This document shows positions 36,090 through 47,355 of a stretch of DNA of 64,000 bases, in pieces (positions within the stretch are counted from its first letter, which is position 1; every line of letters begins with the position of its first letter). The position numbers were made by a program, and so were the translations under genes. The notes under the pieces were generated by a model. The model was given only the letters and a program-made list of their open reading frames with translations, was not told the DNA's origin and made no database searches. Source of the stretch: Paramyrothecium sp. XJ0827 (Eukaryota > Ascomycota > Sordariomycetes > Hypocreales > Stachybotryaceae); contig JAJFPB010000012.1 of assembly GCA_020881915.1 (NCBI GenBank), positions 558,001-622,000 of the forward strand. Direction: 5' to 3'.

Positions 36090-37592
36090 TGTGATGAGGC
36101 TGCTGTGCGGTCATGCAGCAGTGGAATGATTCTGCGACATCCGGCTTCTTTATGAACTCGTGCCGGTCAACAACCCGTCATGGTTGACATTGAACTGCTT
36201 GTCAGCTCGCTAATATCTACCTCGGAGCGTCATTCCCCTTCAGGTCGGATCCGCCGCAGGCCAATTTTCGACAGAAAAGCAACAAGCTGCTGACATTTTG
36301 CATGCGCTGCAACCCTTACCAGCCAATCCAGGTGCCAGGAGAGCTCCAATGCTTCTCGCTTCAGGATTCCTTAAGCATGTTGGTCGCATGGTTGCTGGCC
36401 GGGGCGACGCTATCGTCAAAACACGTTCCTTCATGCAAAGCTCAGCTTTGCATTCTGTCCCGCTAAGCCCTTCTGAAAGGAGGCATGTTCGAGGCTGGCC
36501 CCGTTACAGCTCCTTTTGGATAAATCTCGCACTGCGTATGCTGCAGGTTTGCTGCTGTCATGCCATTTCGCGGCACGGACAGCCCTGTTGCATCTCAAAT
36601 GTCACATGTTTAGGGATGCAAATGCACCAGCTGACCGCGTTAAAACAAACGTTCCTCTTCCATTCGGAAAAGCTAGATTGAATGTCCGCGTTGGGGGAGG
36701 GACACAACAATATTTCCGCGATTTGTTGGTTGGTTCAAAAGGTGAATGACTTGTACAGCAAGCGGGAAGGCATCCGAGGGATCCACGGCAGGATAGAGAA
36801 AGAGGAGAACAAATGCTACCTGGAGTCGCTTAATCAGGCACTTGGCAATTTGCATGTCTCGGAGGTTATTTAAGCCTGTTTAGAAGTGGTTGCGGCTACC
36901 AACTTGGAGGCTTCTCCCAACGGGCATTGATCGAATCCACAGTCCTGTTTTGCGTGCTTCGCATCATCTCATTCCGATTCCTGTTGGCCGATCGCTTGGT
37001 CTCGTAAAATTCCAAACTTCTAATCAGTCCGGAAACATGTTTTAACTCACACTTTTAAGCGGTCGATCCAGATGCTGGATTGAATCAAAGCCCAATTGCT
37101 CCCGTCTCAAGAGTCTGTCAATGGCTAACAAAGCTGTCGAACTAGAGCTTCCCATGTTCCCCATCTTCTAGACGTGTGCGACTGCAGTGTAGTTAGTGAG
37201 CTTCTTTGTTCTTTTGATCAATGCTACCCATGAGAAGAAATACCCGCTCTTCATCCCGGGCCCAAAGTGTCATCTCACAACGAAGGGCAGCTTCGTGTAT
37301 GCCCAACAAGCCTTGTGTAGATCTCGGCGAGTCAGGTACCGTGCTTAAAGCCCATAGTGCCTGCTTTAGCCGTATCTCGGCAATGGACTTCTTGGATGTT
37401 CGTTCGTCTCAAAGCTTGCCAAAGGAGAGTGTGTTTGTATTCATCTATAGCATCCAAATCCATCAGGTGTCTAATAAAGAAGAATCACAGTCCCCTTACA
37501 AAGGATTCATCAAGGCATAGTGAAGTGGTGCTACCTTGCAATTACTAACGGCCTTGGCATTTGCTTTTTCGAGGAGAAGTATATGGTTCAGC
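36090..37592. other. Long intergenic stretch, no gene seen
   Basis: About 1.5 kb. ORFs 36298-36681, 36682-36873 and 37221-37520 have no recognisable domains. The left end is the GH7 promoter. Confidence 0.45.
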
Positions 37593-38204
37593 TTAATATT
37601 CATCTTTTTGGAACCCATCCCAACGCTGGAAGTTCCCTGAGTCTAGAGCAAATAAATCCAACATTCGTCCAACCATCTGGTCCAGGGCATCGTCTATCGA
37701 CGCTGGCTTCGTGTAGAATCCAATGACTGGCGGTGCAATAATTGCACCTGCTCTGGTGACCTCTGTCATGTTCCGTAAGTGAATCTCGCTGAATGGTGTC
37801 TCTCGCACTGACAAAACAAGCCTCCTGCGCTCTTTTAAACATACATCCGCAGCGCGCGTTACCAAGTCATCACAAATGCCTGCGTTGATCGCTGCCAGTG
37901 TCTTGACCGAGCAAGGAACGACTATCATCCCGTCCACACGATACGAACCGCTCGAGATAGGCGCGGCGAGGTCGTGAGCGCTGTAGGAAAAGTCTGCAAG
38001 TGCACGTACTGCTGATGGCGTGTAATCAGTTTCATATTTTATTGTCTCGGCTGCCCATTTTGAGATGATAAGGTGTGTTTCGACGTTGAGCTGACGAAGT
38101 AGTTGAAGAGTTCTGATGCCAATGGCGGCACCTGTTGCACCAGTCATTGCAACAACAATTCTCTTTCTTCGTTTCTGGTCCGTTTCGTGGTTAGGAGCGT
38201 TCAT
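37593..38204 (-). CDS. pad1: Flavin prenyltransferase Pad1 (UbiX family)
   Basis: A single exon of 203 residues. UbiX/Pad1 makes prenylated FMN from reduced FMN and dimethylallyl phosphate, the cofactor needed by UbiD-type decarboxylases. Family features: MTGATGAAIGIRTLQLL at the N-terminus, ISKWAAETI, YSAHDLAAPISSGSY, MIVVPCSVKTLAAI, LVLSVRETPFSEIHLRNM, APPVIGFYTKP. The N-terminus is short, with no strong mitochondrial presequence. It is divergent from the fdc1 gene, with 609 bp between start codons, the classic pairing for cinnamate, ferulate or sorbate decarboxylation. Confidence 0.95.
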   Translation of the reverse strand: MNAPNHETDQKRRKRIVVAMTGATGAAIGIRTLQLLRQLNVETHLIISKWAAETIKYETDYTPSAVRALADFSYSAHDLAAPISSGSYRVDGMIVVPCSVKTLAAINAGICDDLVTRAADVCLKERRRLVLSVRETPFSEIHLRNMTEVTRAGAIIAPPVIGFYTKPASIDDALDQMVGRMLDLFALDSGNFQRWDGFQKDEY

Positions 38205-38813
38205 GCTGGGCGATGTCTGCGTGATGCCGGTGGTGAGGTGCAGGAACCAACTCTGGGGAAATGAGAAGTGTACGCTGCACTAGCGAAGAAGTAGAACTAA
38301 TTGGCACAATTTGGCAAAGGAAGGGAATCTGATGGTAAAGGCAATATGATGAGCAAGAGACGATCTGTGCAAAAGCGCGATTTGGGCAGTAATAAGAGCT
38401 GATTTTTGTGTGGTCACAATGAGAAGACCCGAAGCAACTAGGGTCTTTGTCCTTAAATACCGATGGGAAAACCATAGGACAGAAGCTCTCCGGCATGCGC
38501 CGAAGAAGCCGAGCACTTAGTTGTGAACTTGGGACACTTGAAATGACAACCACTCCGGCTGTAAGTATGGGCTACTTGGGTGGTTCGGCCGAGTTCGGCC
38601 ACTTCGGTTGTCTCGTGGCCCTCGGGGTCCTCGGGTTTGGGGAGACAGCATAACAAAGACCCGAGCTACTGGCTGAGAAGGAAGCACTTCGAGTATAAAT
38701 GTCTTCTGATCCCCTGTCACAGCTGGAATATGTCTTCACTGTCCCCCATCTATTCACTACTCACCAGTTGACTCAAAATCTATAACAGCTGACATTCTGT
38801 CTCATTGAACCCA
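38205..38813. other. Divergent pad1-fdc1 promoter region
   Basis: Shared upstream region of the cofactor enzyme and the decarboxylase; holds the CGG-rich segment annotated at 38586-38636. No coding sequence supported. Confidence 0.6.
38586..38636. promoter_or_regulatory. Cluster of CGG/CCG triplets, candidate Zn2Cys6 binding region
   Basis: TTCGGCCGAGTTCGGCCACT and the bases after it place CGG at 38586, 38596 and 38605, with an inverted CCG at 38589; further CGG triplets occur near 38623 and 38632. Zn2Cys6 regulators typically bind paired CGG triplets. The position between pad1 and fdc1, with a Zn2Cys6 gene next door, makes this a plausible operator. No consensus for this regulator is known to me, so this is inference. 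Confidence 0.4.
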
Positions 38814-40433
38814 ATGGCATCCCGAGATCTACCGCACATGAGCTTTCGTGCCTTCGTCGATGCACTTCGCAAAGATGGCGACCTCGTCGAGATCAATGAA
38901 GTACTTGATCCACATCTCGAAGTTGGAGCTGTTATACGCAGAGTGTGCGAAACAAACAGCAAAGCACCATTATTCAATAAGCTCAAAGGCCAAGACGAAA
39001 ATGGTCTCTGGCGCATTCTAGGCGCTCCCAACTCGCTGAGACCCGATCCTAAGGAACGTTTTGGCCGCCTTGCCAGGCATTTGAACCTGCCTGTCACCAG
39101 TTCTATGAAAGATATCCTCGACAAGATCGTGGCTGCCAAGACGGACGAGCCGATCCCTCCCAAGCTTGTGGAGACTGGACCCTGCAAGGAGTTCAAGCTC
39201 ACACCGGACCAGTTCGATCTCACCAAGCTGCCTGCGCCATTGCTTCACAAGTCAGATGGTGGAAAATACGTGCAGACTTACGGAATGCATATTGTGAAGA
39301 GCCCGGATGGCAAGTGGGTCAATTGGTCCATCGCCCGCGCAATGGTCCACGACAGAAATCATCTAGTTGGTCTAGTATTTGAGCCACAACACATCTGGCA
39401 AATTCATCAGGAGTGGAAGAAGGTTGGCAAAGACATGCCTTGGGCGCTGGCGTTTGGTGTACCGCCAGCGGCCATCATGGCTGCAAGCATGCCCTTGCCA
39501 GATGGTCTCTCGGAGGCTGAATACATTGGATCGTTGGTTGGTTCACCACTAGACGTTGTCAAGTGCGAAACCAACGACCTACTTGTACCTGCATCTTCCG
39601 AGATTGTATTTGAGGGGACATGCTCTATCACCGAGACAGGTCCCGAAGGCCCCTTTGGGGAGATGCATGGGTAAGTGTACTTGACGTGGTCTTTGCTGTC
39701 CGTGTTTACATGGAAGAACTAACTCAAACAAAATAGCTATGTGTTCCCAAACGACACGCACCAGTGGCCCAAGTATACAGTGGATTTGATCACCCATCGC
39801 AAAGATGCGATCCTTCCGGTATCAAACTGTGGTCGATTAACAGACGAAACGGTAGGCCCACACAGCAATTCCACTACCAATAAAATGCTAACAGAGAACG
39901 AACAGCATACAATGATAGGGCCCCTTGCCGCAGCAGAGATTGGCTTCCTCCTGAGATCGGCTGGCTTGCCGATCAAGGAGGCGTACTCCCCTTTTGAATC
40001 GCAGGTAACTTGGGTTGTTCTCCAAGTCGACACAGCCAAGCTGCGAGCTATGAAAACCACATCAGAAGTCTTCTGTCGCCAAATCGGCGACTTAATCTTC
40101 AACCACAAAGCTGGAGCAACCATCCACCGACTTCTCATCGTGGGCGACAACATCGACGCGTATGATTTCAAGGACGTTATATGGGCCTTTTGTACCCGAT
40201 GTCGTCCCGGCATGGACGAATACCATTATGAGGACGTTTTTGGCTTCGCACTCATCCCGTACATGTCCCATGGGAATGGGCCTGCAACACGTGGTGGAAA
40301 AGTGGTTTCTGATTGTTTGCTGCCTGTTGAATACACAGATGGTAAAGACTGGGAAGCTGCTGACTTCAAGAACTCATACCCCTCCGAGGTGCAGAAGAAG
40401 GTACTAAATCAGTGGTCAGCATGGGGATTCTAG
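38814..40433 (+). CDS. fdc1: Ferulic/cinnamic acid decarboxylase Fdc1 (UbiD family)
   Basis: Exons 38814-39670, 39737-39851 and 39906-40433 give 499 residues. The second intron (54 bp) has no stop and could be read through; removing it restores [18 protein letters not shown], the family sequence. The prFMN-dependent enzyme decarboxylates alpha,beta-unsaturated acids. Catalytic Arg175 ([11 protein letters not shown]), Glu278 and Glu283 ([14 protein letters not shown]) fall within a residue or two of Arg173, Glu277 and Glu282 of Aspergillus Fdc1. Other hallmarks are [12 protein letters not shown] and [14 protein letters not shown]. The ORF upstream of ATG 38814 has no ATG in frame. It works with pad1 next door. 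Confidence 0.95.
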
Positions 40434-40544
40434 GGAACTTTTCGTACAGCAAGGGTAGATTCACATAGCATGGACAATCTGAAATGGTTCACCTGCAGTC
40501 GAACAAATGTATTGAACAAGCCCTCTTGTTGCTGTCAAGCGTAC

Positions 40545-42776
40545 TTAGAATCCAGGATTTATGAACGTAGGGTCAGATGTGACATAGTCAAAAGCCTCCA
40601 TGGGAAAGGCGGAGTCAAAATCGAACGACTTGAGAAGCTCATCAAAATCGAAGGACCTGGAGACATACGTTAATTGGTACTTTGAGGTTGATGAACTGGC
40701 ATGACGATACTGACTGCTGATCTTGGGCATCATTTGAGGGGGCCTCTGCGCAAGCTGGACTCGATGGCTCGACGAAAGGCAGCACCGCACTTCCTTCGTT
40801 GCCCGTTCCACTTTGACCGCCATGTCTACATTCGTCTTCGGCAAGTTTTCTCAATGATTGCAGTGCCTTTAACGACTTTATATGTGCATGCGAGAGTTGC
40901 CCATCAAATTTTCCATCAGTTTCCCGCTCAAATTCGTCGTCTTTCGTCAAGCTTTTGATGAGTTCGTCTTGAATTCGCTTGGATTCTTCTTCATTACGGG
41001 TATCCTTCATGAAGCCTAGCAACAAGGCGGAAGTGAGTCCGTTGTGCACGAAAGCCCATGACCGAGTGGCATAACTTGTAAGCGACCGCAGCCGTATGAA
41101 CGCTCGCACACTGCACTTAAGAGCGCACTGCAACTTTTCCAGGACAATGGAGAATTCGGACTCGTTGAGATTTTGGCGGATGTGTGACGACAGCACAGGT
41201 CGGCAGAAAACCGAAATCGTGAAGTTCTTATGCAGTTCCAGACTATAGTGTTCCTGCATTTCTTGAATAGACAGACAATCACTGCGGCTTTTGAGATGAT
41301 TAGCAAGGGAATGCTCTACAGCATCGAATTTACTGCTGAAACGTAAAAAAGCACCCATGGTCCAAGGTTCTATCTGGAGTGAAATCGGTCTCCACTCGCG
41401 GATGATCAAATGGCACAGCCAATTCATCGCCTGGCTGTAGCCGAGTCGCTCGAGCATGTTGTCAGCTGTTTGGCCTAGGACTGGTAGGTCTAGCTCACTG
41501 TCCATTTCGTGTGACGTGGGCGGACGATTGAATGCTAACGATAGTAGCGTATCCTGCCATACTACTGCTAATCTAGGGACGGGTTCAGCATAAACCACGC
41601 CACAACGAAGGTATCTTAAAAGCTTACCTCAAGCACAATGCTGATTCAGGCTTTATCTGTACCGCCCGATACCTTGTGGAGTAATCTCTGACTTGAATGC
41701 CTAAATAAATGGCCATACGGACTGTTGAACCACTCAACATCCAAGCCGCTTGCGGGTTACCGCTATTCTGTAAGACACTACCCAGGAGAAGCAAAGACTG
41801 CAATGCTTCTTCGAAGGGTACAATCAAGGCGTTACATATAGTAAACATATGAAATGCTCGTTGAACTATTTAGAGAATTGATGAGCTTGGTTCCAGTGGC
41901 GATGGGGTAGTGACATAACACACCGTGTCGTTGAGATATCTCAGTCCGTCTACCGACTGGTAAATCCGAGAAATGGGCTCCCGTGGCCAAGATGGCATGA
42001 AGCAGGCAGAGGAAACGATTGCGACCAGTCGAATCCTCGCGAGACTCGACAGATCTTTCAGAGCCAAGTGCTGCCCGCCAATTGATGAAGGAACATAGCT
42101 TGCTTTCAACTTGGCCCAGATCATGGATGATGGGTTGGAATGGATGTAATCTTGTCCTGTAGACAGTGAAGAGGCTAAGCATCTCTTGGTCCCCAGGCAG
42201 AGATACATAAGGTTCATATTCTGGCGAAATACCTGGACGGCTATCTTCTTTGCCGACTTCGTTCCTACCGAGGAGTGGCATAACGGCGTTCTCCAAAGCA
42301 TCACGGCGGTTGACATCACCAATGCGGGATCGGGGGCTGTTTTCTCTGGCCAGAGTGACAAGCGAGCTCCCTTCGAGGAGTGACACGCTCATGGGTGACT
42401 CATTTGCGTGGTCCGAGGCAGAATGAATCGCCGAGGTAGCGTTTTGATCGTTGCGAAGCGACTCTTGGCCCTGGATTGTGGCTTCTACAGAACGGGCAGA
42501 TGCAGCCAAGTGCTGTAACGGAGAATCAGGGCCATGTGAAGACGTGCGAGCGTACAGACATAGATCAGGATAACCTCGTTTGGTACACGTCGAGCAAGGG
42601 TGCTGGCGATTGCACCGAACCTTCCGCTCGCGACAGGGAGCGCAAGAATTTAGGCTACGAGCCTGTTGGCGGTCGCGCAGGACCTGTCGCAGACTCGCTG
42701 GTGGCGTCGAATGCTGCGATGCCCTAGAGCTTCTCCGACGTCTTGTGCTGGATCCTGTAGGAGGTGTACCGGGCAT
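40545..42776 (-). CDS. Zn2Cys6 regulator beside pad1/fdc1 (SdrA-like by position)
   Basis: Four exons, 42776-41924, 41865-41628, 41572-40715 and 40656-40545, give 686 residues. Zinc cluster ligands are Cys45, 48, 55, 61, 64 and 73 (CAPCRERKVRC, then CSTC, then the last Cys before LY). The fungal regulator middle region follows (LLHAILATGAHFSDLP; AAWMLSGSTVRMAIYLG; VVWQDTLLSLAFNRPP). The last small exon gives an acidic Phe-rich tail (SFDFDELLKSFDFDSAF) that could be an activation domain. In A. niger, SdrA adjoins padA1 and the decarboxylase gene and activates both on sorbate or cinnamate. The same neighbourhood here supports an equivalent role; orthology is inferred. A transposon lies 270 bp upstream of its ATG. 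Confidence 0.85.
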
Positions 42777-43045
42777 TTTTCCAACGTGTCGGATTCCAAC
42801 GTAGCTGCAGACTCACCGCGTATTGTGGCGCATGTGTGGTTGTCTGTTGAAAGTTCGGAGGCTTCGGAAGCTTCGGAGACTACACGTTGTGTGTCGACTT
42901 GTGTGGGTCCAAGCCTCAGTATCTCACGGACAGTTTGAAGGTGCACTGTAGGCGCCAAAAGAATTTTGCAGTTAGATTCGAAGACCGCGATGGCTTTATT
43001 CGGGGGCCGGGAAAGGGTCCCTGGCTTTTTTTGTCAATAAACATA

Positions 43046-43093
43046 ACGTACATGATAAGCGAGTGCACCAACCAAGCGAGTGCACCAAAAATT
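43046..43093 (+). repeat. pogo/Fot left terminal inverted repeat with internal duplication
   Basis: 48 bp, perfectly inverted at 44859-44906. Inside it the block AAGCGAGTGCACCAA occurs twice in tandem (43058-43072 and 43074-43088), probably paired transposase-binding sites. Confidence 0.9.
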
Positions 43094-43143
43094 ACTCAAT
43101 CTCTCCTCTTTACATCTAATCAACTATTTCTCAACCACCAAAT

Positions 43144-44800
43144 ATGTCACAATCAAATAATGAAGCTAATATGCTTCTCGCTCTTCGGGCCCTTCAAAAT
43201 GACCCGAAACTGGGTCTACGACCCGCCGCAAGATTATACCAGGTGGATTATTATGCCCTTCGTCGCCGACAGAGGGGCATCCAGTCTCGGCGCGATACCA
43301 TCCCCAACTCACGGAGACTATCCGATCTAGAGGAGCAGATTATTGTCCAGTTCATTCTCGACCTGGATTCGCGAGGATTTCCCCGCGACTGCGTGGTGTT
43401 GAAGAAATGGCCAACCGACTGCTCGCTGACCGCGACGCGTCACCTGTCGGCAAGCGCTGGGCTTCCAACTTCGTCAGGCGACAACCAGAGCTCAAGACGC
43501 GTTTTTTCGTAAATATGACTATCAGAGGGCTAAATGCGAAGATCCAACCATTATTCGCAATTGGTTCCGGCTCGTGGAGAACACAATCGCGAAATATGGC
43601 ATCGACCTAGCCGATATCTACAACTTTGATGAGACCGGCTTTATGATGGGCATAATTGCAAGCGGAATGGTCGTCACAGGTGCAGATAGGCGTGGAAACC
43701 CGAAATCAGTCCAGCCTGGAAACCGGGAATGGGTTACAGTCATTCAGGCGATTAATGCCGAAGGCTGGGCGATCGCGCCGTTCATCGTGGTCGCGGGCCA
43801 ATATCACCTCGCAAGCTGGTACCAGGAAAGCAACCTTCCGGGCGACTGGGCTATTGCGACAACTCAAAATGGTTGGACCGACAATGAGACCGGCCTTGAG
43901 TGGCTAAAACACTTTGACCGGCATACCAAGGCCCGATCAACCGGTCGCTATCGTCTTCTGATCCTCGATGGGCATGGAAGTCACCACTCGGTTGACTTTG
44001 AGAAATATTGTGAAGATAACCATATCATTACGCTGTGTATGCCGCCTCATTCGTCTCACCTACTTCAGCCTCTTGATGTCGGGTGCTTTGGGCCACTCAA
44101 AAAGGCATACGGTCGAGAAATAGAGCATCTGATCAGGTGCTCTATAACCCACGTTTCTAAGACTGAGTTCTTTCTGGCATTTTACGCCGCCCACCAAGCC
44201 GCCATAATAGAAATTAATATCAAAGGGGGTTTTAGAGGGGCCGGGCTTGTTCCTTTAGACCCAGAAAGTGTCATATCGAAGCTTGATGTGCAGGTACGAA
44301 CTCCAACACCGATTGAGGAGGAGGCCGGCCTCCCCGACCCTTGGGTGCCCAAGACGCCAAAGACGGTCCTTGAGGCTACCTCTCAATCTGAATACCTTGA
44401 AAGACGAATCAGAAGGCACCAGGAAGCTCCCCAGCATCTATTGTTGATGCGCTTAAGTCATTTTCTAAGGGAACGAAGGCGATAATGCATCAAATAGCAT
44501 TATTAAAGTCTGAGAACCAGATCCTTCGACAGGCAAATGAGACTCTTAGCAAGCGGCGTAGGGCAAAAAGAACCCGGCTACAGAATGGAGGGAAGATGAC
44601 TATAGGTGAGGAAGGGAAGGGATGAGATTGATCAGAAAGACGTTGATGCGCAGATAATGGCTGGATTGTTGAGAAGTGGTGGTCGAGGGAGGTCAGCACT
44701 GGCGAGAGAAAGGCGCTGTAGAACCTGTGGAAATACCGGACATAATTCAAGAACATGTCAGATAGTTGTGTTAGTATCTGAAGAAGACGATAGTGATTAA
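43144..44800 (+). pseudogene. pogo/Fot transposase (DDE superfamily), frameshifted
   Basis: The ATG at 43144 opens an N-terminal HTH-type DNA-binding region (AARLYQVDYYALRRRQRG). The frame shifts near 43380 (a C run one base short), again near 43506 (a T run), and again near 44425 and 44610. Between breaks the DDE core is clear: YNFDETGFMMG, LLILDGHGSHHS, MPPHSSHLLQPLDVG, FGPLKKAYG. A coiled region with ENQILRQANETL and a terminal zinc knuckle (CRTCGNTGHNSRTC) follow. Four one-base shifts in one ORF mean it is dead as read. Most lie in or near homopolymers, so raw-read support should be checked. Confidence 0.88.
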
Positions 44801-44858
44801 TTTTAATTGATTAGATGTTTTGTAGTGATTTTAAGTAATGTTCTATTTTAATGGTGTG

Positions 44859-44906
44859 AATTTTTGGTGCACTCGCTTGGTTGGTGCACTCGCTTATCAT
44901 GTACGT
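44859..44906 (-). repeat. pogo/Fot right terminal inverted repeat
   Basis: Perfect inverse of 43046-43093. Confidence 0.92.
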
Positions 44907-45172
44907 TACTGTTTCATATTACAATAATGAAGGATGATTGACAACGTCAAGCCCCGTAGCTGTCGCGCCTTCATCTCTAAGGTCAAAAGATTTGTGTCTC
45001 CAATGACATGTTGCAAAGCGGGCATGTCTTCCGTGGTGATTGACCAATCTACTAGAGTGCGAATATCATCTTGGCCTGCTTGTTCTTCGAGAGCTGTGTC
45101 CTGGACAATGTCCATTGTTCCGCGTAGTCTTCGTACCAGAGCCAACTCTACCGAACTGACGGAGAGCAGCAT
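44906..45172 (-). pseudogene. Unidentified minus-strand ORF ending at the transposon junction
   Basis: An 88-codon ORF with an acidic, protein-like middle (TLVDWSITTEDMPALQHVIGD). Its stop TAA consists of the TA target duplication plus the first base of the transposon repeat. Across the insertion, the original sequence would have read three more codons to a TGA. Family unknown. It may be a fragment; low confidence. Confidence 0.3.
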
Positions 45173-45612
45173 AACCTATACCCCCCATGTAAGACTTATT
45201 GCTGTTCCTGCAGGTTGTATGATTGAGATTGAACCTACCTCGAAGATACCTTATACAAAAGCATACACGCACCAGAATTTCTAGTAGCTTTGAAATGTCC
45301 CAGTATAAACAGATCCGCAAAAGCGGTGGACGAACTGACTTGCTGGGCTGGGACAGAGCTCAAGAAGGCTGCACATGGTCTTTGAGAGTTCCAAATCCAA
45401 ATCTAAACTAAAACCACTTTCCTACATCGAATAGAATTTCCAAGCACTGTCACACCAAAAAAGGAAAAAGGAAAAAGGAAGAAAAAAGAAAGAATTTTTA
45501 TTTTATTTTTAAAAACCTACTATTTGGCCTCGCGCAACCTGGAACTTCTAGTCATACTTAGTGGGAATAAACAAGAGCGAAGCCCAGGAAAGCCGCAATT
45601 CCAGCGAGCAAT
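45173..45612. other. Intergenic, no gene seen
   Basis: Purine-rich A/G tract followed by A/T-rich sequence at 45458-45520, just upstream of the phosphoesterase start. Confidence 0.5.
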
Positions 45613-46486
45613 ATGGAGCAGCAGCGAATCCTCTTTCTCGTCCTCTCCGACACCCACGATAGCGCATTTCCAAAGCCACAATTACCCGAGGCTGATGTTG
45701 TCATCCACTGCGGCGATCTCACTATGATCGGTGGGCTATCCAACTACCGTCGCGCCCTTGAATCCCTTGCGACCTGCCCTGCCGAGCTAAAACTGGTCAT
45801 TGCAGGCAATCACGATATCTCCCTCGATGTCAAATGGTGGGAGGAGAACATGGATAGCGAGGATGAGGAAGAGAAAGACGCACCGGCTCGTGCCCATGCG
45901 TTGTTCGTGTCAGACGAGTATACGAGCCGCGGCGTACGTTTCTTGAATGAAGGCGTCCATGAATTTGTCCTTCATGATGGCCGCAGGTTTAAAGTCTTCG
46001 CTTCACAATATACACCAGCCTATGGCGGCTATGCTTTCGGATACCCCCCGGAAGAGGACCGGTTCAATGCCGAAGGAAAGCCTGGTATGATTCCAGATGA
46101 CGAGTGCGTCGATATCGTAGTGACACATGGGCCGGCCGCAACCTCCCCAGACTGTGACGGCTGCAGCGCAAGCCTATCGACTCGACCTGAACGACAAACA
46201 GCAGCATCTCGGATGCCCATGGCTATGGAAGGCCATCGAGAGGGTCAGGCCTAAAATACACTGCTTTGGTCATATACACGAGGGACACGGCGCCCAGGAG
46301 GCCATCTTCCAGGACTCGGGGGACTTGACCATTGCTGATGTTAAGGTTGTGGACAGAAACGGCGCTTTGCATGTCACTAGAAACGAAGGTACAACTCTGC
46401 TTGTAAATGCGGCCATTATGAGGCATGGCGAGGAGGAACACAACAAACCCTGGCTAGTTGAAATGATATCTGATTGCACAAAATGA
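45613..46486 (+). pseudogene. Calcineurin-like metallophosphoesterase with one frameshift
   Basis: The ATG at 45613 opens a frame with the metal-binding motifs LSDTHD (Asp13, His15), HCGDLT, AGNHD and VTHGP. The frame then shifts by one base between about 46140 and 46185. The other frame continues YRLDLNDKQQHLGCPWLW, RPKIHCFGHIHEGHG (last metal motif) and runs to a stop at 46486. Joined, the protein would be about 290 residues, the normal length for this fungal family. No intron of legal size fits between the halves. Either the gene is broken or the assembly has an indel in the C-rich stretch (CCTCCCCAG). The substrate is unknown; relatives are cytosolic. Confidence 0.85.
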
Positions 46487-47355
46487 CAAGATTGGGAGAG
46501 ATGAATCAAAATGGGACGAGTGGCAAAGACTGGCAGACTTGGCTTCTTGCTATTGAAAATCTGTCTGGGGTCGGCTCGTCGGGAAGCTGCAATAGGACGA
46601 GAAAAGGCTGGAAAAGTTGCAAGGATAATTCATTGGAGGAATTAGAGCCTGTCGTTCCAATTGGCGTAACTCTGCGCCAAACCATTCGCGGATGTTGCGT
46701 CTAACCCATGATGAGGCAAAAAACGTGAGAACGAATATACTTTCACTATTGTGCACTTGCACCCAACAAAGATGAGCTCACGAAGTGTTGGTGGAGTCCT
46801 GTCGTGGCGGAGTTGTCACGCGTCGATAGTCCCTCCCTAGTTGCGTGAGTCACAAGGGTTCCATGTAACCCCTGCTCGATGGAGTATGCTACAATCGAGT
46901 CCGAGGCGCAGACCTTGGTGCTAGATTGCGGCTCTGCTCATGGGGTCTTATCACTGAAGCCAGAGACAGGCTTCGGCAATTGCCTATGCACCTTCAAGTG
47001 AGAATCCAGCCCAACAGCAGGATCATGTCTTGATGACCATAACCGTTTCTTTTCTTCTTCCTTTTTCGCTCCTTCTTCATGCAGGCAGAAGTATGGCTAA
47101 TTTTAAAAATGCGAGCGCCTACAAGGGGCAGCCCAATGGTACCCTTGTCATTGCCACTCTCACCTGCTTGCCAAGCCTCGGTCCTTTTTTTGTAGGCTGT
47201 TGGTTGTGCTGTTGAACCAACATCGTGTCACATCGCGCTGGGCCGAGACCTTTTCTTTCCCCCACCGCATCTTTGCATCTGGACATTTCCTTTGTTCCTT
47301 AGAAAATCTTCACTCATGGCCAATATTTTCTTCCTACCTCTCGTTCACTACGTTT
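46487..47355. other. Intergenic, no gene seen
   Basis: Short ORFs only. C/T-rich sequence at 47040-47080 and 47240-47350 fits a fungal promoter for the GH76 gene. Confidence 0.5.

Larger units (their letters stand above)
43046..44906. mobile_element. pogo/Fot-type Tc1-mariner DNA transposon, decayed
   Basis: A 1,861-bp element with 48-bp perfect terminal inverted repeats and a TA on each side (43044-43045, 44907-44908), the target preference of this superfamily. The internal plus-strand transposase has a DDE core but several frameshifts. It is inserted between the regulator promoter and a minus-strand ORF at 44.9-45.2 kb. Confidence 0.92.
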
